Positions 1 through 9,200 of a DNA stretch of 64,000 bases are shown piece by piece. The position numbers and the translations under genes were made by a program. Within the stretch, counting starts at the first letter, position 1. Each line of letters begins with the position of its first letter. The stretch is from Streptomyces sp. CCM_MD2014 (GTDB lineage Bacteria > Actinomycetota > Actinomycetes > Streptomycetales > Streptomycetaceae), in assembly GCF_000772045.1 (NCBI RefSeq), contig NZ_CP009754.1, positions 930,001-994,000 on the forward strand. Direction: 5' to 3'. The notes beneath the pieces are model-generated. The model did no database searches and was not told where the DNA came from. It worked only from the letters and a program-made list of their open reading frames with translations.

Positions 1-492
1 CTCGATCGCCCGGGCCTCCAGCGACAGTTCGTCCTCGGCGCCCCGGCGCAGCGTGAGGTGCTCCCGCAGCGCGCTGGCGAGGACGAAGGCGGCGTGCAGC
101 TCCTCGCGCTGCGCGTGCTGGATGATGCGCCCGACGCGGGCGAGCGGAGGGAAGGCGGCCTCCTCCGCGGCGGTGCGCTCGTGCCCGGGCGGCAGGTCGT
201 CCTCGTCGGCGATGGTCCGGCTCGACCCGTCGGGATGCACCCGCAGCCGCGCCACCTGCTGCACGGTGCGGTCGATCACGGTGGCCGCCACCGGCGCCCC
301 CAGGGTACGGGCGAACATGGCGACGGCGTCGAGGATCGCCTCGTTGGGCGGCCGCATGCCGCCCATCTCCAGCAGGTGACCGTTGACCACCGTCGACCCG
401 TCCTCGGCCACGTAGGCGTCGAGGCGGATCAGCGGCGCGGCGCCGAGCGCGGGCAGGTTCCCCTCGTCACGGGGGGTCAGCGAGTGGGTCAT
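1..492 (-). CDS. Hypothetical protein, C-terminus cut by window edge
   Basis: An open frame runs leftwards from an ATG at 492 to the edge of the window without a stop, giving 164 visible residues that begin MTHSLTPRDEGNLPALGAAP. The start lies only 4 bases after the stop of the NlpC/P60 gene upstream, so the two are probably cotranscribed. The visible part is soluble and acidic, without a signal peptide, membrane segment or metal motif. It contains a VDRTVQQVAR-like stretch of alternating hydrophobic residues and a helical, charged C-terminal part. I do not recognise the family. The coupling to a secreted cell-wall peptidase is the only functional hint. Confidence 0.6.
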   Translation of the reverse strand, partial: MTHSLTPRDEGNLPALGAAPLIRLDAYVAEDGSTVVNGHLLEMGGMRPPNEAILDAVAMFARTLGAPVAATVIDRTVQQVARLRVHPDGSSRTIADEDDLPPGHERTAAEEAAFPPLARVGRIIQHAQREELHAAFVLASALREHLTLRRGAEDELSLEARAIE

Positions 493-496
493 CCGC

Positions 497-1600
497 TCAG
501 ACTCCGGGTCGTACGACGCCGAGGACGGGCATGGAGGCGGCCGGCGCGGTCGTGATGGAGCGGCCGGGCCGCGGTGCGTGGACGATCTGTCCGCCTCCGA
601 TGTACATGCCCACGTGGGTGGCGTCGTTGTAGTAGATGATCAGGTCCCCGGGGCGGGCGGAGGACAGGCCGACGCGGGTCAGACCGCTCCACTGTGCCTG
701 CGAGGTACGGGGAATGGGGTGTCCGGCCGCCGCCCACGCCGCGGAGGTGAGTCCGGAGCAGTCGTACGAGGACGGGCCCACGGCGCCCCACACGTACGGT
801 TTGCCGATCTGCGCCATCGCGAAGCCCACGGCCTTGCCGGCGGCCCCGCTCACCTGCGTCCCGCCGCCGGGCCCTTTCCCCTTGCCCTTGCCCTTCCCCG
901 CCGAGCCGCCGGAGGAGCCGCCCGAGTCCGTCCACCTGGCCTCGGCCTCTTTCTCCCGCTCCTTCTCCAACTGGGCCAGTCTTCGGGTCTGTTCCTCTTC
1001 GAGTCCCGCCTCGATCCGCTCGGCCGTGGCGATCTTCTTCTCGATCTTCTGCTTCGCCGCCGCCTTGTCCGCGCGGCTGCTCTCGAGCTTCCGCAGCTCC
1101 TTCGTGGCGGCCTCGGTCTGCTCGCTCAGCTCCCGACGGGCGGTCTGCTGGGTCTCCGAGACGTTGACCAGTCCGCGCATGGCCTGGCGGGCCTGGGACG
1201 CCTCGTCGAGGGCCGACTCCGGGTGGTCGCCGAGTAGCAACTGGATACCGGTGGCGGCGAGATCGCCCCCGCGGTACTGGGTGCGCGCGGCCGCGCCGGC
1301 GAGGGAGTGCAGGTCCTTCACCCGCTTCTCGGCACGGGTCAGGTCCTTGCGGAGGGTGGTCAGTCGTTTCTCCTGCTCGGTGGCCTTCTCGTTGGCGGCG
1401 TTGTACGCCTCGGTGGCCACCTCCGCCTCACGGTACAGGCCGTCCAGTTCGTCGCGGATGTCCTCGATCGACTGGCCGGTGTTCGGGTCGGGTTCGCCCG
1501 GGGCCGCGTAACCGGGGCCGGGCAACAGGACGATCGCGCAGACGAGGGCCGCCGTGGCGCCCCGGCTCCGTAACCGTCTGCCGCCGGTCGACACGTTCAT
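497..1600 (-). CDS. Secreted NlpC/P60 cell-wall peptidase with N-terminal coiled coil
   Basis: The 367-residue product is predicted to be exported and to cleave peptidoglycan stem peptides. It begins MNVSTGGRRLRSRG followed by a hydrophobic segment ending at an AAPGEPDP-like cleavage region. Residues about 45-225 are rich in Glu, Lys, Ala and Arg and read as a long coiled coil. A glycine/lysine-rich linker leads to the NlpC/P60 domain (about 255-367). The catalytic Cys281 lies in YDCSGL, and the following HVGMYIGGG and IVHAPRPG stretches supply the His residues. The start at 1600 was preferred to an upstream in-frame ATG at 1660 because a GTGGAG ribosome site precedes it and the signal peptide then starts correctly. 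The architecture matches RipA-like actinobacterial hydrolases. Confidence 0.88.
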   Translation of the reverse strand: MNVSTGGRRLRSRGATAALVCAIVLLPGPGYAAPGEPDPNTGQSIEDIRDELDGLYREAEVATEAYNAANEKATEQEKRLTTLRKDLTRAEKRVKDLHSLAGAAARTQYRGGDLAATGIQLLLGDHPESALDEASQARQAMRGLVNVSETQQTARRELSEQTEAATKELRKLESSRADKAAAKQKIEKKIATAERIEAGLEEEQTRRLAQLEKEREKEAEARWTDSGGSSGGSAGKGKGKGKGPGGGTQVSGAAGKAVGFAMAQIGKPYVWGAVGPSSYDCSGLTSAAWAAAGHPIPRTSQAQWSGLTRVGLSSARPGDLIIYYNDATHVGMYIGGGQIVHAPRPGRSITTAPAASMPVLGVVRPGV

Positions 1601-1777
1601 GAGCTCCACTCTCAGAGGTCGCGTGCGGGCGGCCCGGACGGCTGCCGTCGCGCTCGCCACCGCAGGTCACGCGGTGGGCCGTTCGAGCCTTGAACACACT
1701 ACCTTCCCCCGAACGGCCCACCCCGGTCTCCCCGGGCGTGTCAGCTTGCTCACACGCAACTGTTCATCGAGCGGTAC

Positions 1778-3502
1778 TCAGTCGTGCCAGGTGTCGTCGA
1801 GAGTGATCCTCGTGGAGTTCACCGTCGCGATGCGGTTGGCGCCTCCCTCCCAGGTGACGTCGCCCGCCTCGTCCTTGCGGATGTACTTGTACTCGAAGGA
1901 CGTGCCTTCGGGGAGTTCCACGTCCCGCTTCCACACCGGGTAGGCGGCCGGGTCGAGCGGGATCGCGCCGGCCGGGTCCCAGTCGCCCAGCTCCGGCCGG
2001 TTGCCGGTGACGTAGATGTTCTGGCCCCAGCTGGTGGTGGCGTTGACCGCGAAGGACACGCCGGAGGTGACCGGGTCGGGGTCGCCGGGAGCGGTTCCGC
2101 CGTCGCAGGAACGGGCGCCCACGTGCAGGGCCACGGCCGTGTTGGCACCCAGGGTGGCGGTGAACCGTCCTGCCCCGTCGACCGTGACACCCTTGCCCGA
2201 CTGGACGTCGCAGTAGTCCCCCGCGGGCAGCGACGTCTGGAACGTACGGGTCAGCGCGGTGCCCTCGTGGTTGATGGCGACGTACGCCTTCGAACCGCGC
2301 CCGAAGGCGATCTGGTCGCCGCCGTTGTCCCACCAGTCGGTCACGGCCTGGCCGCGGGCGGTGTTGCGGAAGCCGACCATGGAGGAGATCTCGCGCCAGG
2401 CGTGCTGGCACTTCCAGCCGTCGCTGTAACAGGCGTTCACCTGGCCGCCGTCCGGCGGACCCGCGTCGTGGTCGGTGAACTCGTAGCCGGAGTGGACGTC
2501 GGGGCTGCCGTACGGCCAGGCCAGCATGAACACGTGCGCCAGGGTGTAGGTGGCGCCGTCCTTGTAGGTGAGGGTCTCGCCGTTGCGTTCGGTGTCGTGG
2601 TTGGCGACGAAGACGGCGGCCTGGTCCGAGGGCAGGTAGCCCCATGACTCGCCGAAGTTCTTCAGGTAGGCGAGGTTCTCGTTGTTGAAGACGCGTTTGA
2701 GGTCGCGCGCGTAGCGGAACTCCTGTACGTCGCCGCTGCCGAGGTACTCGGCCGGGGACACGGCCTCGCCCGCGCCGTAGATGGCCTCGTGCTTCCAGTA
2801 CACGTCGGGTTTGCTGAGCCGGGACTTGATGTCGGCGAGGTCGGCGGCGGCCATGTGTTTGGCCGCGTCGATGCGGAAGCCGTCGACGCCGAGGGAGAGC
2901 AGGTCGTCGAGGTATCCGGCGATCTTCCCCCGTACGTAGGGCTCGCCGGTGTCCAGGTCCGCGAGGCCGACCAGCTCGCACTCCTGGACGTTGAAGCGGT
3001 CGCCGTAGTTGTTGATCTGCGAGGTGCAGTTGTCGAGGTCGTTCGACGAGTACAGGCCGGGATAGTCGTACTTGGTGTACGACGAGCCGCCGGTACCCGT
3101 GCCGTTGCCGGCCGACATGTGGTTGATGACCGAGTCGGCGACGACCTTCACGCCGGCCGCGTGGCAGGTGTCGACCATGTTCTTGAACTGGGCGCGGTCA
3201 CCGAGGCGGCCCGCGATCCGGTAGCTCACCGGCTGGTACGAGGTCCACCACTGTCCGCCCTGGATGTGCTCCTGGGGCGGCGAGACCTGGACGAAGCCGT
3301 AGCCGGCCGGGCCGAGGGTGTCGGTGCACGCCCGGGCGACGGACGTGAACTTCCACTCGAACATCACCGCAGTGACGTCCTTGTCCCCGGGCGGGGCCGC
3401 CTGGGCCGGCGCCGCGGTGGCGAGGAGGCTGCCGGCCACGCCGGCGGTGAGGGCCAGCGCGGTGGCGGTCACTCTTCGCGCTGTGCTGGTGTTCCCGTGC
3501 AT
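1778..3502 (-). CDS. aml: Secreted alpha-amylase (GH13) with C-terminal starch-binding domain
   Basis: This 574-residue enzyme would hydrolyse internal alpha-1,4 bonds of starch outside the cell. A signal peptide covers about residues 1-36 ([11 protein letters not shown]...APAQAAPPG). The GH13 barrel follows, with the catalytic set Asp212 (FRIDAAKH), Glu239 (WKHEAIYG) and Asp303 ([10 protein letters not shown]). Residues about 475-574 form a CBM20-type starch-binding module ([16 protein letters not shown]). Length and order match the classical Streptomyces amylases named aml; the symbol is used in that sense. It is read away from the alpha-1,3-glucan locus and has a different palindrome in its upstream region, so it is probably under the maltose-type repressor rather than the twin LacI proteins. 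Confidence 0.93.
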   Translation of the reverse strand: MHGNTSTARRVTATALALTAGVAGSLLATAAPAQAAPPGDKDVTAVMFEWKFTSVARACTDTLGPAGYGFVQVSPPQEHIQGGQWWTSYQPVSYRIAGRLGDRAQFKNMVDTCHAAGVKVVADSVINHMSAGNGTGTGGSSYTKYDYPGLYSSNDLDNCTSQINNYGDRFNVQECELVGLADLDTGEPYVRGKIAGYLDDLLSLGVDGFRIDAAKHMAAADLADIKSRLSKPDVYWKHEAIYGAGEAVSPAEYLGSGDVQEFRYARDLKRVFNNENLAYLKNFGESWGYLPSDQAAVFVANHDTERNGETLTYKDGATYTLAHVFMLAWPYGSPDVHSGYEFTDHDAGPPDGGQVNACYSDGWKCQHAWREISSMVGFRNTARGQAVTDWWDNGGDQIAFGRGSKAYVAINHEGTALTRTFQTSLPAGDYCDVQSGKGVTVDGAGRFTATLGANTAVALHVGARSCDGGTAPGDPDPVTSGVSFAVNATTSWGQNIYVTGNRPELGDWDPAGAIPLDPAAYPVWKRDVELPEGTSFEYKYIRKDEAGDVTWEGGANRIATVNSTRITLDDTWHD

Positions 3503-3587
3503 GGAGTCTCCCGTGTGAGGATGCGGGTGTCTCGGGGGGCAGGGTGCCTACGGGTGTCCGGGGAGTCGACATCCGTCGTGAAATGCG

Positions 3588-3606
3588 TTGCAGAAGGGGT
3601 CTGCAA
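3588..3606. promoter_or_regulatory. Candidate operator upstream of the amylase gene
   Basis: A perfect inverted repeat, TTGCAGA-N5-TCTGCAA, lies 86 bases upstream of the amylase start. TTGCA-type repeats are known in promoters of Streptomyces amylase genes controlled by the MalR/Reg1 repressor, so this is a likely binding site by analogy. A further CTGCAA half-site lies near 3737. The rest of the 461-base gap between 3503 and 3963 shows nothing else that I can support. Confidence 0.45.
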
Positions 3607-3963
3607 GAGGTTGCGGTCGTGACCGTAAGGGCGCCGTTCAACGAAGGTCAACCCTTCGCGCAGCCCGAGAAGTTGAAGCGCGACCTCTTTACGAAGCCAC
3701 CGGGTACGGGTAACTTCCGGCTGCCGTAAGAGCTTTCTGCAACTTTCCATCCCCCTTTCCAACTCCTGGGTGTGCGATCGTCCGCGACCCGCGCCGCCTG
3801 CCTGCCGGCGCCTGCCTGCGCGACCTCGGCCGTGTGCCGGAAGCCCGGCGCTTGTACGCCTCCGGTCCCCTGGGCGGCGGGTAGTCCACGAGCCGGAACT
3901 CGCGCCGTCCCTCCCCCGTCCTGACTGGTGGGAATGCCGGCGAGGACGAGGGAACGGGGTGTG

Positions 3964-4908
3964 ATGACCGACTGGACGGCCTGGACGGGCGGGCGGGGTC
4001 GGGTGCTCGCCGGGGCTGGGGTGGTCACCGCGCTCCTGCTGTCGTTCCACGGGGCGGTGCCCAACCGCGTGGGAGGGCTGGGGAGTCTGCTGGAGTCCTT
4101 CCTGCCGTGGCTCGGCGCGGTCGTCGTGGTGCTGCTCGTCCTGGCGGTGGTGCGTCGCTCGGCGTTCGCCCTGGTGGCTCTGCTGCTGCCGGCGGCCGCC
4201 TGGACGTACCTCTTCGGCGGGCTGCTCCTGCCCGCGCCGGACCCCGCCCCCGACGACCTGGTCGTGGTGCAGCACAACGTCAGCGACGAGAACACCGACC
4301 CCGCCGGCACGGCGCGTGCCCTGGCCCGTGCCGAGCCCGACCTCGTCGCGCTGGAGGAACTGGTGCCGCCCGCGCTGGAGGTCTACGCGCAGACCCTCGC
4401 CCCCGACTATCCGTACCGGGTGGTCCGGGGCACCGTCGGGCTCTGGTCCAAGTATCCGCTCTCCGGCTCCCGTCCCCTCGACATCAAGCCGCGGGGCATC
4501 GAGGAGGAGTGGGAGCGCGGGCTGCGGGCCGTGGCGCACACTCCGCGCGGCGACGTGGCCGTCCATGTCGCGCACCTGCCGTCGGTGCGGATGGGCGCGG
4601 GCGGACTCGCGTCGTCCCGGCGGGACGAGAGCGCCGGTCTGCTGGGCGACGCCCTGGCCGCGGAGGAGTTGAGCAGAGTGGTGCTGCTGGGCGACCTCAA
4701 CGGCACGGTGGACGACCGGGCGCTGGATCCCCTGACCGCCCGGCTGAACGTGGCCGAGCGGGGCCTCGCCCTCAGCTTTCCGGCCGGCTTCCCGCTGGTC
4801 CGGATCGATCAGGTCATGGCTCGCGCGGGGACCGTCGGCGCCGTCCGGGCCCTGCCCGCCACCGGCAGCGATCACCTTCCGGTCCTCGCCCGGATCAGCT
4901 GGCACTGA
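3964..4908 (+). CDS. Membrane-anchored endonuclease/exonuclease/phosphatase family protein
   Basis: The 314-residue protein has three hydrophobic segments in its first 95 residues, then an EEP (DNase I-like) domain. Visible EEP motifs are VVVQHNVSDEN (metal-binding Asn), LVALEELVPP (Glu), VHVAHLPSV (catalytic His region), LLGDLNGTVDD (Asp/Asn) and the C-terminal GSDHLPVLA (Asp/His). Such proteins hydrolyse phosphodiesters, either nucleic acid or phospholipid head groups; the substrate cannot be told here. The active domain probably faces outwards. An in-frame GTG directly precedes the ATG, so the exact start is uncertain by one codon. The gene runs into the operator of the next gene, 38 bases before the LacI start. 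Confidence 0.8.
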   Translation: MTDWTAWTGGRGRVLAGAGVVTALLLSFHGAVPNRVGGLGSLLESFLPWLGAVVVVLLVLAVVRRSAFALVALLLPAAAWTYLFGGLLLPAPDPAPDDLVVVQHNVSDENTDPAGTARALARAEPDLVALEELVPPALEVYAQTLAPDYPYRVVRGTVGLWSKYPLSGSRPLDIKPRGIEEEWERGLRAVAHTPRGDVAVHVAHLPSVRMGAGGLASSRRDESAGLLGDALAAEELSRVVLLGDLNGTVDDRALDPLTARLNVAERGLALSFPAGFPLVRIDQVMARAGTVGAVRALPATGSDHLPVLARISWH

Positions 4909-4909
4909 A

Positions 4910-4922
4910 GCAAGCCACTTGC
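4910..4922. promoter_or_regulatory. Operator GCAAG-N3-CTTGC, site 1 (before first LacI gene)
   Basis: The perfect palindrome GCAAGCCACTTGC ends 24 bases before the GTG of the first LacI gene, inside its only possible promoter region. The same 5+3+5 layout recurs before the glucanase gene and before the second LacI gene, which supports autoregulation. Confidence 0.65.
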
Positions 4923-4946
4923 GGCGTTTGCGTTAGCCTTTCGTCT

Positions 4947-5957
4947 GTGACGCGACGACTTGCTCAGGTGGCGAAGAAGGTTGGGGTCAGCGAGGCCACG
5001 GTCAGCCGGGTGCTCAACGGCAAGCCGGGGGTTTCCGAGGCGACCCGGCAGTCCGTGCTGAGCGCGCTGGACGTGCTGGGCTACGAGCGGCCCACCCAGT
5101 TGCGGGGCGAGCGCGCCCGCCTGGTCGGGCTGGTCCTGCCCGAGTTGCAGAACCCCATCTTCCCCGCGTTCGCCGAGGTCATCGGCGGCGCGCTGGCCCA
5201 GCAGGGGCTGACCCCGGTGCTGTGCACGCAGACCAAGGGCGGCGTCTCCGAGGCGGACTACGTCGAGTTGCTCCTCCAGCAGCAGGTCTCCGGCGTCGTC
5301 TTCGCGGGCGGACTGTTCGCGCAGGCCGATGCCCCGCACGACCACTACCGGCTGCTCGCCGAGCGCAACATCCCCGTGGTACTGATCAACGCGTCGATCG
5401 AGAACCTCGACTTCCCTTGCATCGCCTGCGACGACGCGGTGGCCGTCGAGCAGTCCTGGCGGCACCTGGCGTCCCTCGGTCACGAGCGGATCGGGCTCGT
5501 GCTCGGCCCCTCCGACCACATCCCCTCCCGCCGCAAGCTGGCCGCCGCCCAGGAGGCGGCCCGGGCCGCGGACGCGGAACTCCCCGAGGAGTTCGTCGAG
5601 CGGGCCATGTTCTCCCTGGAGGGCGGCCAGGCAGCCGCCACCCGCCTCCTGGAACGCGGCGTCACCGGCATCATCTGCGCCAGCGACCCCCTCGCCCTCG
5701 GCGCCGTCCGCGCCGCCCGCCGCCGCGGCCACCACGTCCCCCACGACGTCTCCGTCGTCGGCTACGACGACAGCGCCTTCATGACCTGCACCGAACCACC
5801 CCTCACCACCGTCCGCCAACCCATCGAAGCCATGGGACGCGCCGCCGTCGACCTCCTCTGCGCCCAGATCCAAGGCACCGAAGTCCCCCACGGCGAGCTG
5901 CTCTTCGAACCCGAACTCGTCGTCCGCGGCTCCACCGCACAGCCGTCCGCCGGCTAG
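4947..5957 (+). CDS. LacI-family repressor, copy A of a near-identical pair
   Basis: This 336-residue repressor has a LacI HTH at residues 1-45 (LAQVAKKVGVSEATVSRVLNGKPGVS) with the YERP hinge, followed by a periplasmic-binding-protein-like effector domain. It differs at about twenty positions from the copy at 10572-11585 and is one residue shorter (GG for GGG near residue 121). The recognition helix is identical, so both should bind the same operator. Differences cluster at about residues 145-170 and 200-220, in the effector domain. The GTG start has no ribosome site and follows a TAGCCT -10-like element by 7 bases, suggesting a leaderless transcript. It probably controls the flanking glucanase and itself. 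Confidence 0.9.
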   Translation: MTRRLAQVAKKVGVSEATVSRVLNGKPGVSEATRQSVLSALDVLGYERPTQLRGERARLVGLVLPELQNPIFPAFAEVIGGALAQQGLTPVLCTQTKGGVSEADYVELLLQQQVSGVVFAGGLFAQADAPHDHYRLLAERNIPVVLINASIENLDFPCIACDDAVAVEQSWRHLASLGHERIGLVLGPSDHIPSRRKLAAAQEAARAADAELPEEFVERAMFSLEGGQAAATRLLERGVTGIICASDPLALGAVRAARRRGHHVPHDVSVVGYDDSAFMTCTEPPLTTVRQPIEAMGRAAVDLLCAQIQGTEVPHGELLFEPELVVRGSTAQPSAG

Positions 5958-5982
5958 CAGAGGTCTCATCACCCCCCTTTGG

Positions 5983-5999
5983 CCGCAAGTTCCTTGCGG
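5983..5999. promoter_or_regulatory. Operator GCAAG-N3-CTTGC, site 2 (before glucanase gene)
   Basis: The perfect palindrome CCGCAAG-TTC-CTTGCGG has 7-base arms. It directly precedes a TTGACA -35-like element (6003-6008) in the 262-base gap before the glucanase gene. A further CTTGCGAG half-site lies at about 6012. Confidence 0.65.
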
Positions 6000-6219
6000 G
6001 AATTGACAGCCGCTTGCGAGTACCCGACGTAGCTCGTGAAAGCCGCTGATCCGCGGCATGCCCAGGCGCCTGTCCGGCCCTCATCGACCCCACCGTGCCC
6101 TGCCGTACGGTGACTTCACGCTGCCCATCCTGTAGACGACTCAACATTTCTCTGCAACTCTGCGAGCGCTCAACGTAAATGACAGAGAACATTCGCGTGT
6201 CTACCTGATGTGGGGACAG

Positions 6220-9200
6220 ATGAGAAACCGGAACTGGAGATCACGTGCCCTGTGCACGGTGGTCGCGACCAGTCTCCTGGCGCTGGGAGGACCGCTGCTG
6301 TCGGCCACGGCAGCCGGTGGCCCCAACATCGCCGTGGGGGACGCCACGGCGGCGAGCAGCTCGCACGCCGAATACGGAGCCGCCAACATCACCGACGGCA
6401 ATCAGAGTTCGTACTGGCAGAGCGCCGGCAGCAGCCTGCCCCAGTGGGTCCAGACCGACCTCGGCGCCACCGAGCGCATCGACGAGGTCGTCCTGAGACT
6501 GCCCGCCGGCTGGGAGAGCCGCAGGCAGACCCTCTCCGTGCAGGGCAGTGCCGACGGCACGGGCTTCAGCACGCTGAAGACGTCCGCCACCTACGCCTTC
6601 GACCCGGGTGCGGACAACACGGTCACCGTGTCCTTTCCCGCCACGCAGACCCGGTTCGTGCGAGTGAACATCACCGCCAACACCGGCTGGCAGGCGGCCC
6701 AGCTCTCCGAGCTGGAGGTGCACGCGGCCGGAGAGTCGTCCACCAACCTCGCAGCCGGCCGACGGCTGACGGCGAGCAGTTCCACGGGCGCGTACACCCC
6801 GGGCAACGGCAACGACGGCAACAAGGCCACCTACTGGGAGAGCGCCAACAACGCCCTGCCGCAGTGGCTCCAGGCCGACCTCGGCTCCTCGCGCCGGGTC
6901 GACCGCGTCGTCCTGCGGCTGCCGGACGGGTGGCCGAACCGCAGCCAGACCCTGAAGATCCAGGCCAGTGAGAACGGCTCGGACTTCACCGACCTGACCG
7001 CGGCCAAGGCCTACACCTTCGACGCGGCCGGGGGTCAGTCGGCCACGATCACCTTCGACGCGGCCACCGCGCGCCACGTGCGGGTCCTGGTGACGGCCAA
7101 CACCGGCCAGCCCGCCGCGCAGGTGTCCGAGCTGGAGGTCTACGGTCCCGAGACGGGCGACACCCAGGCCCCGACCACCCCCGCCGGCCTGGCGTTCACC
7201 GAGCCGGCCACCGGGCAGATCAGGCTCACCTGGAACGCGTCCTCGGACGACACGGCCGTCACGGGGTACGACGTCTACGCCAACGGCGAGCTGCTGACCT
7301 CGGTCGCGGGTGACGTCACCACGTACACGGACACCAGGCCGGCCGACACGACGGTCACCTACTACGTGCGCGCCAGGGACGCGGCCGGCAACCAGTCCGG
7401 CAACAGCAACACGGTCACCCGCCGGGCCGACACCGGCGACACACAGGCGCCCACCGCGCCCGCGAACCTGGCCCTGACCGAACCGGCCGCCGGGCAGATC
7501 AAGCTGACCTGGACCGCCTCGACCGACGACAAGGGCGTCACCGGGTACGACGTCTACGCCAACAACCAGCTCCGCAAGAGCGTCGGCGGCGACGTCACCA
7601 CCTACACCGACACCCAGCCGGCGTCGGCGAACGTGACCTACTTCGTGCGGGCCAAGGACGCGGCCGGCAACGAGTCGGGCAACAGCAACTCCGTGACCCG
7701 CACCGGCACCGGCGGCGACGGCTCGAACCTGGCCGTCGGCAAGCCGATCAGCGCCTCGTCCCACATCCACACCTACGTCGCCGAGAACGCCAACGACAAC
7801 AGCACGTCGACCTACTGGGAGGGCGCGGCGGGCAGCTACCCGAACACGCTGACCCTGAAGCTGGGCGCAAACGCGGACGTCGACCGCGTCGTCCTCAAGC
7901 TCAACCCGGACAACAGCTGGTCCAAGCGCACCCAGAACATCCAGGTGCTCGGCCGGGACCAGGACGCGTCCGGCCTCACCTCCCTGGTGGACGCGAAGGA
8001 CTACGTCTTCGACCCGGCGAGCGGCGGCAACAGCGTGTCCATACCCGTCGGGAAGCGGGCCGCCGACGTCCAGCTCAGGTTCACCGCCAACAGCGGGGCG
8101 ACGGCCGGGCAGGTCGCCGAGTTCCAGGTCGTCGGCACCCCGGCGCCCAACCCGGACCTCGAGGTGACGAAGCTGACCACGTCACCGGACTCCCCCGTCG
8201 AGTCGGACGAGATCACGGTGGCCGCGACGGTCCGCAACAGTGGCGCCGCCGACGCCCCCGCCGGCAAGGTCGCCGTCCGGCTGGGCGACACCAAGGTCGC
8301 CACCGCCGACGTCCCCGCCCTCAAGGCGGGTGCCCAGACCAGCGTCAGCGCGTCCGTCGGGGCCCGCGACGCCGGTTCGTACGAACTGAGCGCGGTCGCC
8401 GACGAGGCGAACGAGATCATCGAGCAGAACGAGACCAACAACACCTACACGCGGCCCGAGCCGCTGGTCGTCAAGCCCGTGCAGAGCTCCGACCTGGTCG
8501 CCGCCGCCGTCTCCACCGCACCGTCCAGTCCGGCCGCCGGTGACGACGTGACCTTCAAGGTCGCGCTGAAGAACCAGGGCACCCAGGATTCCGCGGGCGG
8601 CGGCCACCCGGTGACGCTCGCCCTGCTCGACGCCAAGGGCAGCACCGTCAAGACCCTGACCGGCGAGCACTCCGGCGTCATCGCCGCCGGCGAGACGGCC
8701 CCGGCCGTGAGCCTCGGCACCTGGAAGGCGGCCAACGGCTCGTACTCCCTGAGGGTCACCGTCGGCGACGACGCGAACGAGCTGCCGGTCAAGCGGGAGA
8801 ACAACACCTCCACGCAGCCGCTGTTCGTCGGGCGCGGCGCGAACATGCCGTACGACATGTACGAGGCGGAGGACGGCACGGTCGGCGGCGGTGCCACCGT
8901 GGTCGGACCCAACCGCACCATCGGCGACATCGCGGGCGAGGCGTCCGGGCGCAAGGCCGTCCACCTGGACCAGACCGGCGAGTACGTCGAGTTCACCACG
9001 AAGGCGGACACCAACACCCTGGTGACCCGCTTCTCGATCCCGGACGCGCCGGGCGGCGGCGGCATCGACGCCACACTCAACGTGTACGTCGACGGCGTCA
9101 TGAAGAAGGCGCTGCCGCTGACGTCGAAGTACGCCTGGCTGTACGGTGCCGAGGCCTCACCGGGCAACTCCCCGGGCGCGGGCGCCCCGCGGCACATCTA

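Noticed and set aside
3588..3606. The amylase palindrome as a fourth site of the twin LacI operator family
   Set aside because: Its layout TTGCAGA-N5-TCTGCAA differs in arm sequence and spacing from GCAAG-N3-CTTGC.
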